From: Streptomyces sp. S.PNR 29
Lineage (GTDB): Bacteria; Actinomycetota; Actinomycetes; Streptomycetales; Streptomycetaceae
DNA: 64,000 bases
Assembly: GCF_030386795.1 (NCBI RefSeq)
Contig: NZ_JANUQM010000021.1
Span: 62,001-126,000, forward strand
Direction of reading: 5' to 3'
Below, one piece after another: positions 34,216 to 42,749 of the stretch. Made by a program: the position numbers and the translations under genes. Every line of letters begins with the position of its first letter. Position 1 is the first letter of the stretch. The notes beneath the pieces were generated by a model, which was not told the DNA's origin, ran no database searches, and was given only the letters and a program-made list of their open reading frames with translations.

Positions 34216-34599
34216 GGTCGTTCCTTGCTGGTCGGGACGCGCGTGCCTGAGCGGGGGCGCGCCCGTTGGGGGGAGAGCAGGGCTGGGGGACCAGCCCGCG
34301 CGCACAAAAGAGACCTTCGGCGCTCATCGCCGCCAAAGGTCCCCGCGATGCTACAGGCGTAGATTCACCATACGTCAGGACACCACCGCAAATGGCCCAT
34401 TTGAGACGCGAATCACAGGTGTCGAGGGAACCAGGCGCATGGTTTCCAAGGTCACTTCCAGAATGGCATCCCACAGCCACAGGTCCGTCCACCGCCCCTC
34501 ACCGCGCCCGCCCCAAGGTGAGAATCAGGAAAGACGACGGTAAGAATCCCAGGCCAGATCACACCCCAGCTCTGGTCGCGGGCGGTCTACCATCAGCTC
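34216..34599. other. Divergent region, POT transporter and response regulator (384 bp)
   Basis: No gene seen. It carries the hairpin at 34301-34341 and a minus-strand -10-like TAGCAT (34349-34354). The response-regulator side has a TACCAT 7 bp before the start codon and no Shine-Dalgarno, so that transcript may be nearly leaderless. Confidence 0.45.
34301..34341 (-). terminator. Leader hairpin with U-tract, possible attenuator of the POT gene
   Basis: On the minus strand, GACCTTTGGCG (34341-34331) pairs with CGCCGAAGGTC (34322-34312) with one mismatch, and TCTTTTGTGCG follows immediately. This is the shape of an intrinsic terminator and is rare here for having a T run. It lies 97-126 bases upstream of the transporter start and no gene ends before it. 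Confidence 0.55.
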
Positions 34600-35277
34600 A
34601 TGACCCGTGTACTGCTCGCCGAGGACGACGCGTCCATCTCGGAGCCGCTGGCCCGCGCACTGCGCCGGGAAGGGTACGAGGTCGAGGTGCGTGAGGACGG
34701 ACCCACCGCACTCGACGCCGGACTGCAGGGCGGCGTCGACCTGGTCGTGCTCGACCTGGGTCTGCCCGGCATGGACGGCCTGGAGGTGGCCCGCCGGCTG
34801 CGCGCCGAGGGGCACGCCGTGCCGATCCTCATCCTGACCGCGCGTGCCGACGAGGTGGACACCGTCGTCGGTCTCGACGCGGGTGCCGACGACTACGTCA
34901 CCAAGCCGTTCCGCCTGGCGGAACTGCTTGCCCGCGTCCGCGCCCTGCTGCGGCGCGGCGCCGCCGAGCCGCAGCAGCCGCCCGCCACCCACGGTGTGCG
35001 CATCGACGTCGAGTCGCACCGCGCGTGGATGGGCGACGAGGAGCTGCAGCTCACCGCCAAGGAGTTCGACCTGCTGCGGGTCCTGGTCCGGGACGCCGGC
35101 CGGGTCGTCACCCGCGACCAGCTGATGCGCGAGGTCTGGGACACCACCTGGTGGTCGTCCACCAAGACGCTCGACATGCACATCTCCTGGCTGCGCAAGA
35201 AGCTGGGCGACGACGCCGCGAACCCCCGGTACATCGCGACCGTTCGCGGCGTGGGCTTCCGTTTCGAGAAGAGCTGA
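34600..35277 (+). CDS. OmpR-family response regulator
   Basis: A 225-residue two-component regulator. The receiver domain (1-115) has the acid pocket EDD at 8-10, phospho-acceptor D52 in VVLDLGLPGMDG, and the Lys of DDYVTKPF. The winged-helix DNA-binding domain covers about 130-223, with the segment TLDMHISWLRKKLG. The next gene is its histidine kinase, 31 bp downstream. Regulon unknown. Confidence 0.93.
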   Translation: MTRVLLAEDDASISEPLARALRREGYEVEVREDGPTALDAGLQGGVDLVVLDLGLPGMDGLEVARRLRAEGHAVPILILTARADEVDTVVGLDAGADDYVTKPFRLAELLARVRALLRRGAAEPQQPPATHGVRIDVESHRAWMGDEELQLTAKEFDLLRVLVRDAGRVVTRDQLMREVWDTTWWSSTKTLDMHISWLRKKLGDDAANPRYIATVRGVGFRFEKS

Positions 35278-35308
35278 GCCCGGCGGAACGGGTCCTGGGT
35301 AAGAGAAC

Positions 35309-36583
35309 ATGCGCCGACGACTGATCCAGTCCACGCTCGCCGTGGTCCTCGTCGTGATCGCCGTCTTCGGTGTCTCCCTCGTCGTCGTGGAGAGCAGGAC
35401 GATCAGCACCAGCGCCCAGGAGCGTGTGGAGCTGGAGGCGGCGCGGCTGGCCAGCATCGTGGACAGCCGCCTCCTCGGCACGGGGAACGTCACCGCGGAG
35501 GTTCTGCGGGACCAGGTCGCGCGGGACCGTTACGCCGTGATCCGGATCCCCGGGGAGCGGCCCATCGAGGTCGGCGACAAGCCGGTCGGCGACGTCATCC
35601 GCGGCGAGGCCACGGGCGAGGAGGGCGAGGAGGTTTTCGTCGAGGAGCCGCGCTCCGCCGTGACCCGGGAGGTCGGCCGGACGCTGGTGATCATCGGGCT
35701 GGTGGCGCTGATGGCGGTGGTGGCCGCGGTGCTGCTGGCGATCCGCCAGGCCAACCGCCTCGCCTCCCCGCTCACCGACCTCGCCGAGACCGCCGAACGC
35801 CTCGGTTCGGGCGACCCGCGCCCGCGGCACAAGCGGTACGGCGTCCCCGAGCTGGACCGGGTCGCGGACGTGCTGGACTCCTCCGCCGAGCGCATCGCCC
35901 GCATGCTGACCGCCGAGCGGCGCCTGGCCGCCGACGCCTCGCACCAGCTCCGTACGCCCCTCACGGCCCTGTCGATGCGGCTGGAGGAGATCACCCTCAC
36001 CGACGACCCGGACACGGTGAAGGAAGAGGCGACCATCGCGATCTCCCAGGTGGAGCGCCTGACGGACGTCGTGGAGCGGCTGCTGACCAACTCCCGCGAC
36101 CCGCGCAACGGCTCCGCCGTCACCTTCGACCTGGACGAGGTCCTCCAGCAGCAGATCGCCGAGTGGCGCCCCGCCTACCGCAGCGCGGGCCGCGCGATCG
36201 TCAGCTCCGGCAAGCGGCACCTGCACGCCGTGGGCACGCCGGGCGCGGTGGCGCAGGTGCTGGCCGCGCTGATCGAGAACTCCCTGATGCACGGCAGCGG
36301 CACGGTCGCGCTGCGCACCCGCGTCATCGGCAACCAGGCCGTCGTCGAGGTGACCGACGAGGGGCCCGGCGTCCCCGCCGACCTCGGGGCGCGGATCTTC
36401 GAGCGCACGATCAGCGGCCGCAACTCCACGGGCATCGGCCTCGCGGTCGCCCGTGACCTCGCGGAGGCCGACGGGGGCCGCCTGGAACTCCTCCAGACCA
36501 AGCCGGCGGTGTTCGGTCTGTTCCTCTCCCGCACACCGCCGTCGAAGAAGGAGCCTGCGGAGGACGAGCCGACGGTCCGCTGA
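35309..36583 (+). CDS. Sensor histidine kinase
   Basis: A 424-residue membrane kinase, partner of the upstream regulator. Membrane helices lie at about 8-28 and 118-145, with a short extracytoplasmic sensor between. A HAMP domain follows (about 146-195). The HisKA phospho-acceptor is H212 in ASHQLRTPLTAL, and the HATPase domain (about 300-415) has ENSLMHG (N-box), DEGPGV (G1) and GIGLAVARDLAEADGG (G2). The signal is unknown; the small sensor loop (about 90 residues) favours a membrane or cell-envelope cue. Confidence 0.92.
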   Translation: MRRRLIQSTLAVVLVVIAVFGVSLVVVESRTISTSAQERVELEAARLASIVDSRLLGTGNVTAEVLRDQVARDRYAVIRIPGERPIEVGDKPVGDVIRGEATGEEGEEVFVEEPRSAVTREVGRTLVIIGLVALMAVVAAVLLAIRQANRLASPLTDLAETAERLGSGDPRPRHKRYGVPELDRVADVLDSSAERIARMLTAERRLAADASHQLRTPLTALSMRLEEITLTDDPDTVKEEATIAISQVERLTDVVERLLTNSRDPRNGSAVTFDLDEVLQQQIAEWRPAYRSAGRAIVSSGKRHLHAVGTPGAVAQVLAALIENSLMHGSGTVALRTRVIGNQAVVEVTDEGPGVPADLGARIFERTISGRNSTGIGLAVARDLAEADGGRLELLQTKPAVFGLFLSRTPPSKKEPAEDEPTVR

Positions 36584-36600
36584 GGACGGCCGGGTCTGGT

Positions 36601-37170
36601 TCAGACGCGCTGCCTGGTCTTCGGCCGCTTCGCCGCCGTCTCCCGCTTCAAGAACGATTCCGCGCCTGCCACGGTCTCCTGGCCTGCCGCCGGCTCCCGG
36701 CCCGGCAGCGCCCGGAACACCCACGTCCGGTAGGACCAGAACCGGAACAGCGTCGCGATGCCTATGCCGAGGAACTTGAAGATGTTGCTCTGCAGCGGGC
36801 TGTCCCAGCCGAAGCCGTACGTCGCCGTGTACAGCACGCCGTTCTCGATCACGAGCCCGACCGCGCTGAACAGCAGGAACAGCGACATCTCCTTCGTGCG
36901 GCCGCTCTTGTCGCGGTCCCGGTACGTGAAGTAGCGGAAGCCGACGTAGTTGAAGATGATCGCCACGACGGTCGCGATGACGCTCGCCCGCACCACCTGG
37001 AGGTCGGTCACATGCCGTACCAGGTTGAACACGCCGAGATTGACCAGAATCCCCGCGCCGCCCACCGCGCCGAACTTGGCGACCTCACGGACGAGCCGGT
37101 CGAATCGCTGCCGCACCGTACCGCCGGGTGCCGGGGAAGCCGTATCAGGCCCCGAGGAACCACGTTCCAT
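36601..37170 (-). CDS. GtrA-family membrane protein
   Basis: A 189-residue protein with four membrane helices in the GtrA fold (about 32-52, 58-80, 96-118, 128-150); motifs FGAVGGAGILVNLGVFNLV and FNYVGFRYFTYR match. GtrA proteins take part in moving polyprenyl-linked sugars across the membrane for polysaccharide decoration. Both tails are cytoplasmic and charged. Ribosome site is weak. Convergent with the kinase gene and divergent from purK. A link to the LCP genes 14 kb away is plausible but only inference. Confidence 0.85.
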   Translation of the reverse strand: MERGSSGPDTASPAPGGTVRQRFDRLVREVAKFGAVGGAGILVNLGVFNLVRHVTDLQVVRASVIATVVAIIFNYVGFRYFTYRDRDKSGRTKEMSLFLLFSAVGLVIENGVLYTATYGFGWDSPLQSNIFKFLGIGIATLFRFWSYRTWVFRALPGREPAAGQETVAGAESFLKRETAAKRPKTRQRV

Positions 37171-37319
37171 GGTCGTGCAGGCCCCCGTCCGTAAGTAGCG
37201 TCAACCCAGTCATGCTAACCACCCTCCCGCGCGACCGCCTGCGGACCGGCCGACAGCCGGGAAAACGGCCACCATGGCCGGGAAGCACCCCACCTCGGCG
37301 CGGCCGATACCCTAGGGGC

Positions 37320-38459
37320 GTGACGTTCCCGGTAGTCGGCATGGTCGGCGGGGGCCAGCTCGCTCGTATGACACACGAGGCGGGCATCCCGTTGGGCATC
37401 AGGTTCAAGCTCCTCAGTGACACTCCTCAGGACTCAGCGGCGCAGGTCGTGAACGATGTCGTCATCGGCGACTATCGCGACCTGGACACGCTGCGCGCGT
37501 TCGCACGCGGCTGTGACGTGATCACCTTCGATCACGAGCACGTGCCCACCGAGCACCTCAGGGCCCTGGAAGCGGACGGCATCCCCGTCCGCCCCGGCCC
37601 CGACGCGCTGGTGCACGCCCAGGACAAGGGCGTGATGCGGGCGAGACTCGACGCGATCGGCGTGCCCTGCCCGAGTCACCGCATCGTGACCGATCCGCAG
37701 GACGTGGCGGCGTTCGCGGACGAGGGCGACGGTTTCCCGGTCGTTCTCAAAACGGTCCGCGGAGGCTACGACGGCAAGGGCGTGTGGGTGGTGAACTCGC
37801 CCGAGGAGGCGCAGGACCCCTTCCGCGCGGGCGTCCCGGTCCTCGCCGAGGAGAAGGTCGACTTCGCCAGGGAACTGGCCGCCAACGTCGTCCGCTCCCC
37901 GCACGGCCAGGCGGTCGCCTACCCGGTGGTCGAGTCCCGCCAGGTGAACGGCGTCTGCGACACGGTCATAGCCCCGGCCCCCGACCTGGAAGAGCCCCTC
38001 GCCCTGCAGGCCGAGGAACTGGCGCTGCGGATCGCCAAGGAACTGGACGTCGTGGGCCACCTGGCCGTCGAACTGTTCCAGACCCGCGACGGCCGCATCC
38101 TCGTCAACGAGCTGGCCATGCGCCCGCACAACTCGGGCCACTGGACGATGGACGGCGCGATCACGTCCCAGTTCGCCAACCACGTCCGCGCGGTCCTGGA
38201 CCTCCCCCTCGGCGACCCGCGCCCGCGCGCGCCGTGGACGGTCATGGTCAACGTCCTCGGCGGCGACTTCCCGGACATGTACTCCGCGTACCTGCACTGC
38301 ATGGCCCGCGACCCCCAGCTCAAGATCCACATGTACGGCAAGGACGTGAAGCCCGGCCGGAAGGTCGGCCACGTCAACACCTACGGCGACGACCTGGACG
38401 ACGTGCTGGAGCGCGCCCGTCACGCAGCCGGTTACCTGAGAGGCACGATCACCGAATGA
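37320..38459 (+). CDS. purK: 5-(carboxyamino)imidazole ribonucleotide synthase
   Basis: A 379-residue ATP-grasp enzyme that makes N5-CAIR from AIR, ATP and bicarbonate in purine synthesis. The N-terminal PurK motif GMVGGGQLARM is at about 6-16, the ATP-grasp stretch VVLKTVRGGYDGKG near 140, and the metal site NELAMRPHNSGHWT near 263. The GTG at 37320 gives the family N-terminus; there is no ribosome site, and a TACCCT -10-like hexamer lies 7 bases upstream, so translation may be leaderless. It overlaps purE by ATGA. Confidence 0.94.
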   Translation: MTFPVVGMVGGGQLARMTHEAGIPLGIRFKLLSDTPQDSAAQVVNDVVIGDYRDLDTLRAFARGCDVITFDHEHVPTEHLRALEADGIPVRPGPDALVHAQDKGVMRARLDAIGVPCPSHRIVTDPQDVAAFADEGDGFPVVLKTVRGGYDGKGVWVVNSPEEAQDPFRAGVPVLAEEKVDFARELAANVVRSPHGQAVAYPVVESRQVNGVCDTVIAPAPDLEEPLALQAEELALRIAKELDVVGHLAVELFQTRDGRILVNELAMRPHNSGHWTMDGAITSQFANHVRAVLDLPLGDPRPRAPWTVMVNVLGGDFPDMYSAYLHCMARDPQLKIHMYGKDVKPGRKVGHVNTYGDDLDDVLERARHAAGYLRGTITE

Positions 38460-38980
38460 GCCCGGTTGTTGGCATCGTCATGGGGTCGGACTCCGACTGG
38501 CCCGTCATGGAGGCCGCCGCCAAGGCCCTCGACGAGTTCGAGATCGCCTACGAGGTCGACGTCGTCTCCGCGCACCGTATGCCGCGCGAGATGATCGCGT
38601 ACGGGGAGCAGGCCGCGGAACGGGGCCTGAAGGCGATCATCGCGGGCGCCGGCGGCGCCGCCCACCTGCCCGGCATGCTCGCCTCGGTCACGCCGCTCCC
38701 GGTCATCGGCGTCCCGGTCCCGCTCAAGTACCTCGACGGCATGGACTCCCTCCTGTCGATCGTCCAGATGCCGGCCGGCGTGCCCGTCGCGACCGTCTCC
38801 GTCGGCGGTGCCCGCAACGCCGGCCTCCTCGCGGCCCGCATGCTCGCCGCGCACGACGAGGAACTCCTCTCCCGGATGCGCGAGTTCCAGCAGGACCTGA
38901 ACGACCAGGCCACCGAGAAGGGCAGGCGCCTGCGATCGAAGGTGGAGGGCGCCACGAACGGCTTCGGCTTCGGGAAGTGA
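38456..38980 (+). CDS. purE: N5-CAIR mutase
   Basis: A 174-residue class I PurE that converts N5-CAIR to CAIR. The signature GSDSDWPVM is at about 10-18, the catalytic His segment SAHRMP near 44, and the AGGAAHLPGM loop near 74 is intact. Start and stop overlap both neighbours by four bases (ATGA with purK, GTGA with the dipeptidase gene), so purK-purE-dipeptidase are translationally coupled. Confidence 0.95.
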   Translation: MSPVVGIVMGSDSDWPVMEAAAKALDEFEIAYEVDVVSAHRMPREMIAYGEQAAERGLKAIIAGAGGAAHLPGMLASVTPLPVIGVPVPLKYLDGMDSLLSIVQMPAGVPVATVSVGGARNAGLLAARMLAAHDEELLSRMREFQQDLNDQATEKGRRLRSKVEGATNGFGFGK

Positions 38981-40164
38981 CGGCCATGACCTCCCTGGAG
39001 GAAGCCCGGGAACTCCTGCGCGAGTTCCCGGTCGCCGACGGCCACAACGACCTGCCGTGGGCACTGCGCGAACAGGTCCGCTACGACCTCGACGCCCGGG
39101 ACATCGCCACCGCGCAGAACGCCCATCTGCACACCGACATCCCCCGCCTCAGGGAGGGCGGCGTCGGCGCGCAGTACTGGTCGGTGTACGTCCGCGCGGA
39201 CCTGCCCGAGCCGGTGTCGGCCACGCTGGAACAGATCGACTGCGTACGGCAGTTGCTGGCGCGTCACCCGGCGGACCTGGCCCCCGCCCTGACGGCCGCC
39301 GACATGGAGGCGGCGCGCGGTCAGGGCCGTATCGCCTCCCTCATGGGCGCCGAGGGCGGCCACTCCATCGCGAACTCCCTCGCCACGCTGCGGGCGCTGT
39401 ACGCCCTCGGTGTGCGGTATCTGACCCTCACCCACAACCACAACGTGGCGTGGGCGGACTCGGCGACGGACGTGCCGGCGGTCGGCGGACTGTCGGCGTT
39501 CGGCCGTGAGGTGGTCCGGGAGATGAACCGCCTGGGCATGCTGGTCGACCTCTCGCACGTGGCGGCGACGACGATGCGGGACGCGCTGGACGCGACCGAG
39601 GCGCCGGTGATCTTCTCCCACTCGTCCTCCCGAGCGGTCTGCGACCACCCCCGCAACATCCCGGACGACGTGCTCGAACGCCTGCCCGCCAACGGGGGCG
39701 TGGCGATGGTGACCTTCGTACCGAAGTTCGTCCTGCAGGAGGCGGTGGACTGGACGGCCGCGGCCGACGAGAACATGCGCGCGCACGGCTTCCACCACCT
39801 CGACACCACCGCCGAGGCGATGAAGGTCCACCGTGCCTTCGAGGAGTCGCACCCGCGCCCCGTCGCCACGGTCGCGACGGTCGCCGACCACCTCGACCAC
39901 ATGCGCGAGGTCGCCGGCATCGACCACCTCGGCATCGGCGGCGACTACGACGGCACGGCCTTCACACCCGACGGCCTGAACGACGTCTCCGGCTACCCCA
40001 ACCTGATCGCCGAACTCCTCGACCGCGGCTGGTCGAGGGCCGACCTCGCCAAGCTGACCTGGCAGAACGCGGTACGCGTGCTGAGCGCCGCCGAGGACGT
40101 CTCCCGCGACCTGCGGACGCGCCGGGCCCCGTCCAACGCGACGATCGAGTCCCTCGACGGCTGA
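38977..40164 (+). CDS. Membrane-dipeptidase (M19) family zinc dipeptidase
   Basis: A 395-residue binuclear zinc enzyme of the renal dipeptidase family, hydrolysing L-Xaa-L/D-Xaa dipeptides. All metal ligands are present: H23 and D25 in DGHNDLPWAL, bridging E126 in GAEGGHS, H194 in DLSHVAA, H215 in FSHSS, and the catalytic D323 in GGDYDG. There is no signal peptide, so it is cytoplasmic. The GTG at 38977 overlaps the purE stop; ATG at 38986 is an alternative. From memory the S. coelicolor orthologue is SCO3058, characterised as a close bacterial relative of human renal dipeptidase. Confidence 0.93.
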   Translation: MTAMTSLEEARELLREFPVADGHNDLPWALREQVRYDLDARDIATAQNAHLHTDIPRLREGGVGAQYWSVYVRADLPEPVSATLEQIDCVRQLLARHPADLAPALTAADMEAARGQGRIASLMGAEGGHSIANSLATLRALYALGVRYLTLTHNHNVAWADSATDVPAVGGLSAFGREVVREMNRLGMLVDLSHVAATTMRDALDATEAPVIFSHSSSRAVCDHPRNIPDDVLERLPANGGVAMVTFVPKFVLQEAVDWTAAADENMRAHGFHHLDTTAEAMKVHRAFEESHPRPVATVATVADHLDHMREVAGIDHLGIGGDYDGTAFTPDGLNDVSGYPNLIAELLDRGWSRADLAKLTWQNAVRVLSAAEDVSRDLRTRRAPSNATIESLDG

Positions 40165-40171
40165 ACACGGT

Positions 40172-40182
40172 GGGGTACCCCC
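40172..40182. repeat. Interspersed palindrome GGGGTACCCCC, copy 2
   Basis: It lies 7 bases after the dipeptidase stop codon. Same 11-mer as at 9752 and 47171. Confidence 0.6.
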
Positions 40183-40261
40183 GAACGCCCCACCCACCAG
40201 GAACCCGCCCCCGCTCCATGCGACGGTGACCGTACTGCACGACGACCGTACGGAGCCCGTC

Positions 40262-41323
40262 ATGGCAGACCTCGAGGACGACCTGTACCCCACCCCGGAG
40301 GCCGACGACGAGCCGTCGCAGCGGGCCCACGCCGTCCTGGCCACCCACCCCGTCGCCGACGGCTACAACGGCCTGTCCTGGGCCCTGAGGAACATGTCCC
40401 GATACGACCTCGAACTCGGCGAAAGCGCTGTCGCCACCGACGTACCGAGGCTGCGCCGCGGCCGCGTGGGCGCGCTGTTCTGGTCGCTGCACCTGCCCGA
40501 GGACCTTCGCGGCGATCGCGCGGTGGGCGCCACCCTGGAGCAGATCGACCTGGCCAAGACGGTCGCCCTGGCCCACCCGGAGGGCCTGCGCCTGGCCTAC
40601 GACGCCGCCCAGACCACCGACGCCCGCAACTGCGGCCGCGTCGCCGTCCTGCTGGGCCCCGCCTCGGCCGCCGCCGTCGGCAACTCGCTCGGCATCCTGC
40701 GCTCCCTGCGCGCCCTCGGCCTACGCGTCCTGACCCTCACCGGGGCGTCCTGGGCGAGCGGAGAGGGCGGCGCCGGACTGACCCGCTTCGGCGAGGAGGT
40801 CGTCCGCGAGATGAACCGCCTCGGCGTCCTGGCCGACCTCTCCGGCGCGCCCCCGGAGACGATGCGCCGCACCCTCACCCTCTCCAAGTCCCCGGTGCTG
40901 TGCACCCGCTCCGGGGCCGGCACCCTGTGCCCCCACCCGGCCAACCTCTCCGACGACCTGCTCGCCGAACTCGGCGCCGCGGGCGGCCTGTGCATGGTGC
41001 CGCTGACGGCCGAGCAGACCGGCCCGACCGTACGGGACGTCGCCGACCACCTCGACCACGTACGCAAGATCGCCGGCCGCGACTGCATCGCCCTGTCCGG
41101 AACGTACGACGCCGGAGCCGACCACCCGGAGGAGCTCTCGGACGCCTCCAGTTTCCCCCGCCTGATCACGGAGCTGCTGCACCGCGGCTGGGAAGAGTCC
41201 GACGTGGCACTGCTGACCTGGGGCAACGTCCAGCGCGTACTGCGCGGCGCCGACTTCACCGCCCGAGCCGCCCAGCAGCGCCGCGAGCCGCCGGCCGTGA
41301 CGATCACCGACCTCGACGACTGA
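40262..41323 (+). CDS. M19 dipeptidase paralogue lacking all metal ligands (pseudoenzyme)
   Basis: A 353-residue protein clearly homologous to the preceding dipeptidase along its whole length (VADGYNGLSWAL, VVREMNRLGVLADLS, VADHLDHVRKIAG). Every catalytic position is changed: H23 to Y35, D25 to G37, E126 to A134, H194 to G195, H215 to R216 and D323 to T281. The frame is intact, GC bias is normal and regulatory-looking spacing is kept, so it is under selection but not as a hydrolase. A 30-residue acidic N-terminal extension is new. The ATG at 40262 follows GGAG; GTG at 40226 is possible. A role as partner or sensor is inference. Confidence 0.87.
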   Translation: MADLEDDLYPTPEADDEPSQRAHAVLATHPVADGYNGLSWALRNMSRYDLELGESAVATDVPRLRRGRVGALFWSLHLPEDLRGDRAVGATLEQIDLAKTVALAHPEGLRLAYDAAQTTDARNCGRVAVLLGPASAAAVGNSLGILRSLRALGLRVLTLTGASWASGEGGAGLTRFGEEVVREMNRLGVLADLSGAPPETMRRTLTLSKSPVLCTRSGAGTLCPHPANLSDDLLAELGAAGGLCMVPLTAEQTGPTVRDVADHLDHVRKIAGRDCIALSGTYDAGADHPEELSDASSFPRLITELLHRGWEESDVALLTWGNVQRVLRGADFTARAAQQRREPPAVTITDLDD

Positions 41324-41341
41324 CGGCCCTCGAAACAACCT

Positions 41342-41734
41342 CTAACGGTGCTCGATCCGGCACAGGCAGAACGGATGCCCCGCCGGATCGGCGTACACCT
41401 GGAAGTCCTTCTTCTCCCGGTCCTCAAGGTCCAGCGGCCGCGCCCCCAGCGCCAGCACCTTCTCGTGTGCCGCGTCGATCTCCTCCCATGTGGACCCGGC
41501 GTCGAAGTCCAGATGGAACTGCTGGGCGTTCCGATCGGCCCGCGGCCACTCCGGCGGGGTGAGGCCGGGCGCCCGCTGGAAGGCCAGCCGAGGCCCGCCG
41601 GGCACCTGGAGGACGACCCAGTCGGGGTCCTCCTCCTCCGGCGTGCCACCCGCGACCTGCGCGTAGAAGCGGGCCAGTTCCCGAGGCTCGGGACAGTCGA
41701 GGACCACGGAACGGAAACGCGCCACGGATGCCAT
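41342..41734 (-). CDS. VOC-family (glyoxalase/bleomycin-resistance fold) protein 1
   Basis: A 130-residue protein with two beta-alpha-beta-beta-beta units: ARFRSVVLDCPEPRELARFY and QFHLDFDAGSTWEEIDAAHEKVLALGARPL, ending ADPAGHPFCLC. The fold serves metal-dependent isomerases, dioxygenases and drug-binding proteins; the substrate here is unknown. GGGAGG precedes the ATG. It lies 14 bp after a paralogue with the same layout, so the pair is a tandem duplication in one transcript. Confidence 0.87.
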   Translation of the reverse strand: MASVARFRSVVLDCPEPRELARFYAQVAGGTPEEEDPDWVVLQVPGGPRLAFQRAPGLTPPEWPRADRNAQQFHLDFDAGSTWEEIDAAHEKVLALGARPLDLEDREKKDFQVYADPAGHPFCLCRIEHR

Positions 41735-41748
41735 GAAACCTCCCGGTG

Positions 41749-42108
41749 TCAGCCGGCGCAGAGGCAGAACGGGTGCCCGGCCGGATCCGCGTAAACCCGG
41801 AACGAGCGCGACCGGTCCTCCACGTCCAGCGGCGTGGCGCCGAGCGCCAGCACGGCCTGCTCGGCCGCATCGAGGTCCTCGACGGTCACGTCCAGGTGGA
41901 ACTGCTGCGAGTGGTCCGGTGAGGGCCACTTCGGCGGTACGAACCCGGGTGCGGCCTGGAAGGCCAGGGTCGGGCCCCCGGCCGGCTTCAGATCGACCCA
42001 CTCGCCCTCGTCCACGATGGTTCCGCCCACCACCTCGGCGTAGAAACCGGCCAGCGCACGGGGGTCGGGACAGTCCAGGACGACGGCGCCCAGTGTGCCA
42101 AGAGCCAT
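41749..42108 (-). CDS. VOC-family protein 2
   Basis: A 119-residue paralogue of the downstream VOC protein (GAVVLDCPDPRALAGFYAEV, QQFHLDVTVEDLDAAEQAVLALGA, ADPAGHPFCLC). GGAGGA precedes the ATG. First gene of a two-gene transcript facing a CGNR zinc-finger gene across a region of GGTTAC/GGTAAC boxes, which suggests regulated expression. Confidence 0.87.
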   Translation of the reverse strand: MALGTLGAVVLDCPDPRALAGFYAEVVGGTIVDEGEWVDLKPAGGPTLAFQAAPGFVPPKWPSPDHSQQFHLDVTVEDLDAAEQAVLALGATPLDVEDRSRSFRVYADPAGHPFCLCAG

Positions 42109-42144
42109 GACTTCCTCCTCGAAGTCTTCGGTCACCCACAGAGC

Positions 42145-42233
42145 GGTTACCCCGCAGGAACCCACAGGCTGGTTACCCATAGAGCTGGGCAACCGGTAAC
42201 GCGGTTACTGCATACTCCCGCATTGGGGGTAAC
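42145..42233. promoter_or_regulatory. Five GGTWAC boxes in the VOC-CGNR divergent region
   Basis: GGTTAC at 42145, 42171 and 42203 and GGTAAC at 42195 and 42228; start-to-start distances are 26, 24, 8 and 25 bp. The central pair forms the dyad GTAAC-N3-GTTAC (42196-42208). The array fills most of the 134-bp gap and looks like a multi-site operator. Confidence 0.6.
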
Positions 42234-42242
42234 GTCGCAAGC

Positions 42243-42746
42243 ATGAGTGAGAGATCGCCCGCCCCGGGGGCCCTGGCGCTGGTCCAGTCCCTGGTGAACA
42301 CGCTGGACCTCGAAGGGGGCGCCGACTCGCTCGACACGGCGGAGGGCCGGGCACGTTTCGAGCTCACGGCGCAGGAGGTACCCCGGGCCCGTGAACTGCG
42401 CGAGTCGCTGCGCGCGGCGCTGCTCGCCCACGCCGGCCACCCCCCGCACCGCGAGGTGACCCCGCTCGGCGAGCTGCTGGCGGCCGCGCCGCTGGTGGTG
42501 GCCGTCGACGACACGGACGGCTCGGCCACCCTCGCCCCCGCCGGCGCCCGCCCCCTGCTGACCCGGGTCGCCGAGGCCGTCGCCGAGGCGCTGGTCGCGG
42601 GCACCTGGATGCGGCTCAAGGCCTGTGAGGCCGCCGACTGTCACTGGGCGTACTACGACCGCAGCCCCGCCGGACGCGGCCGCTGGTGCTCGATGCAGCT
42701 GTGCGGGGCCCGGGCGAAGATGCGCCGGTACCGGGCGAAGGGCTGA
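42243..42746 (+). CDS. ABATE/CGNR zinc-finger protein, probable regulator
   Basis: A 167-residue protein. The N-terminal helical ABATE domain (about 8-110) contains LVQSLVNTLDLEGG. The C-terminal CGNR zinc finger has the four cysteines in ACEAADCHWAYYDRSP and RWCSMQLCGARAKMRRYR. CGNR proteins are thought to bind DNA and act as stress-linked regulators in actinobacteria. Divergence from the VOC pair, with repeated boxes between, makes it a good candidate to regulate them and itself. The last box lies 10 bp before its start codon. Confidence 0.86.
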   Translation: MSERSPAPGALALVQSLVNTLDLEGGADSLDTAEGRARFELTAQEVPRARELRESLRAALLAHAGHPPHREVTPLGELLAAAPLVVAVDDTDGSATLAPAGARPLLTRVAEAVAEALVAGTWMRLKACEAADCHWAYYDRSPAGRGRWCSMQLCGARAKMRRYRAKG

Positions 42747-42749
42747 CCG

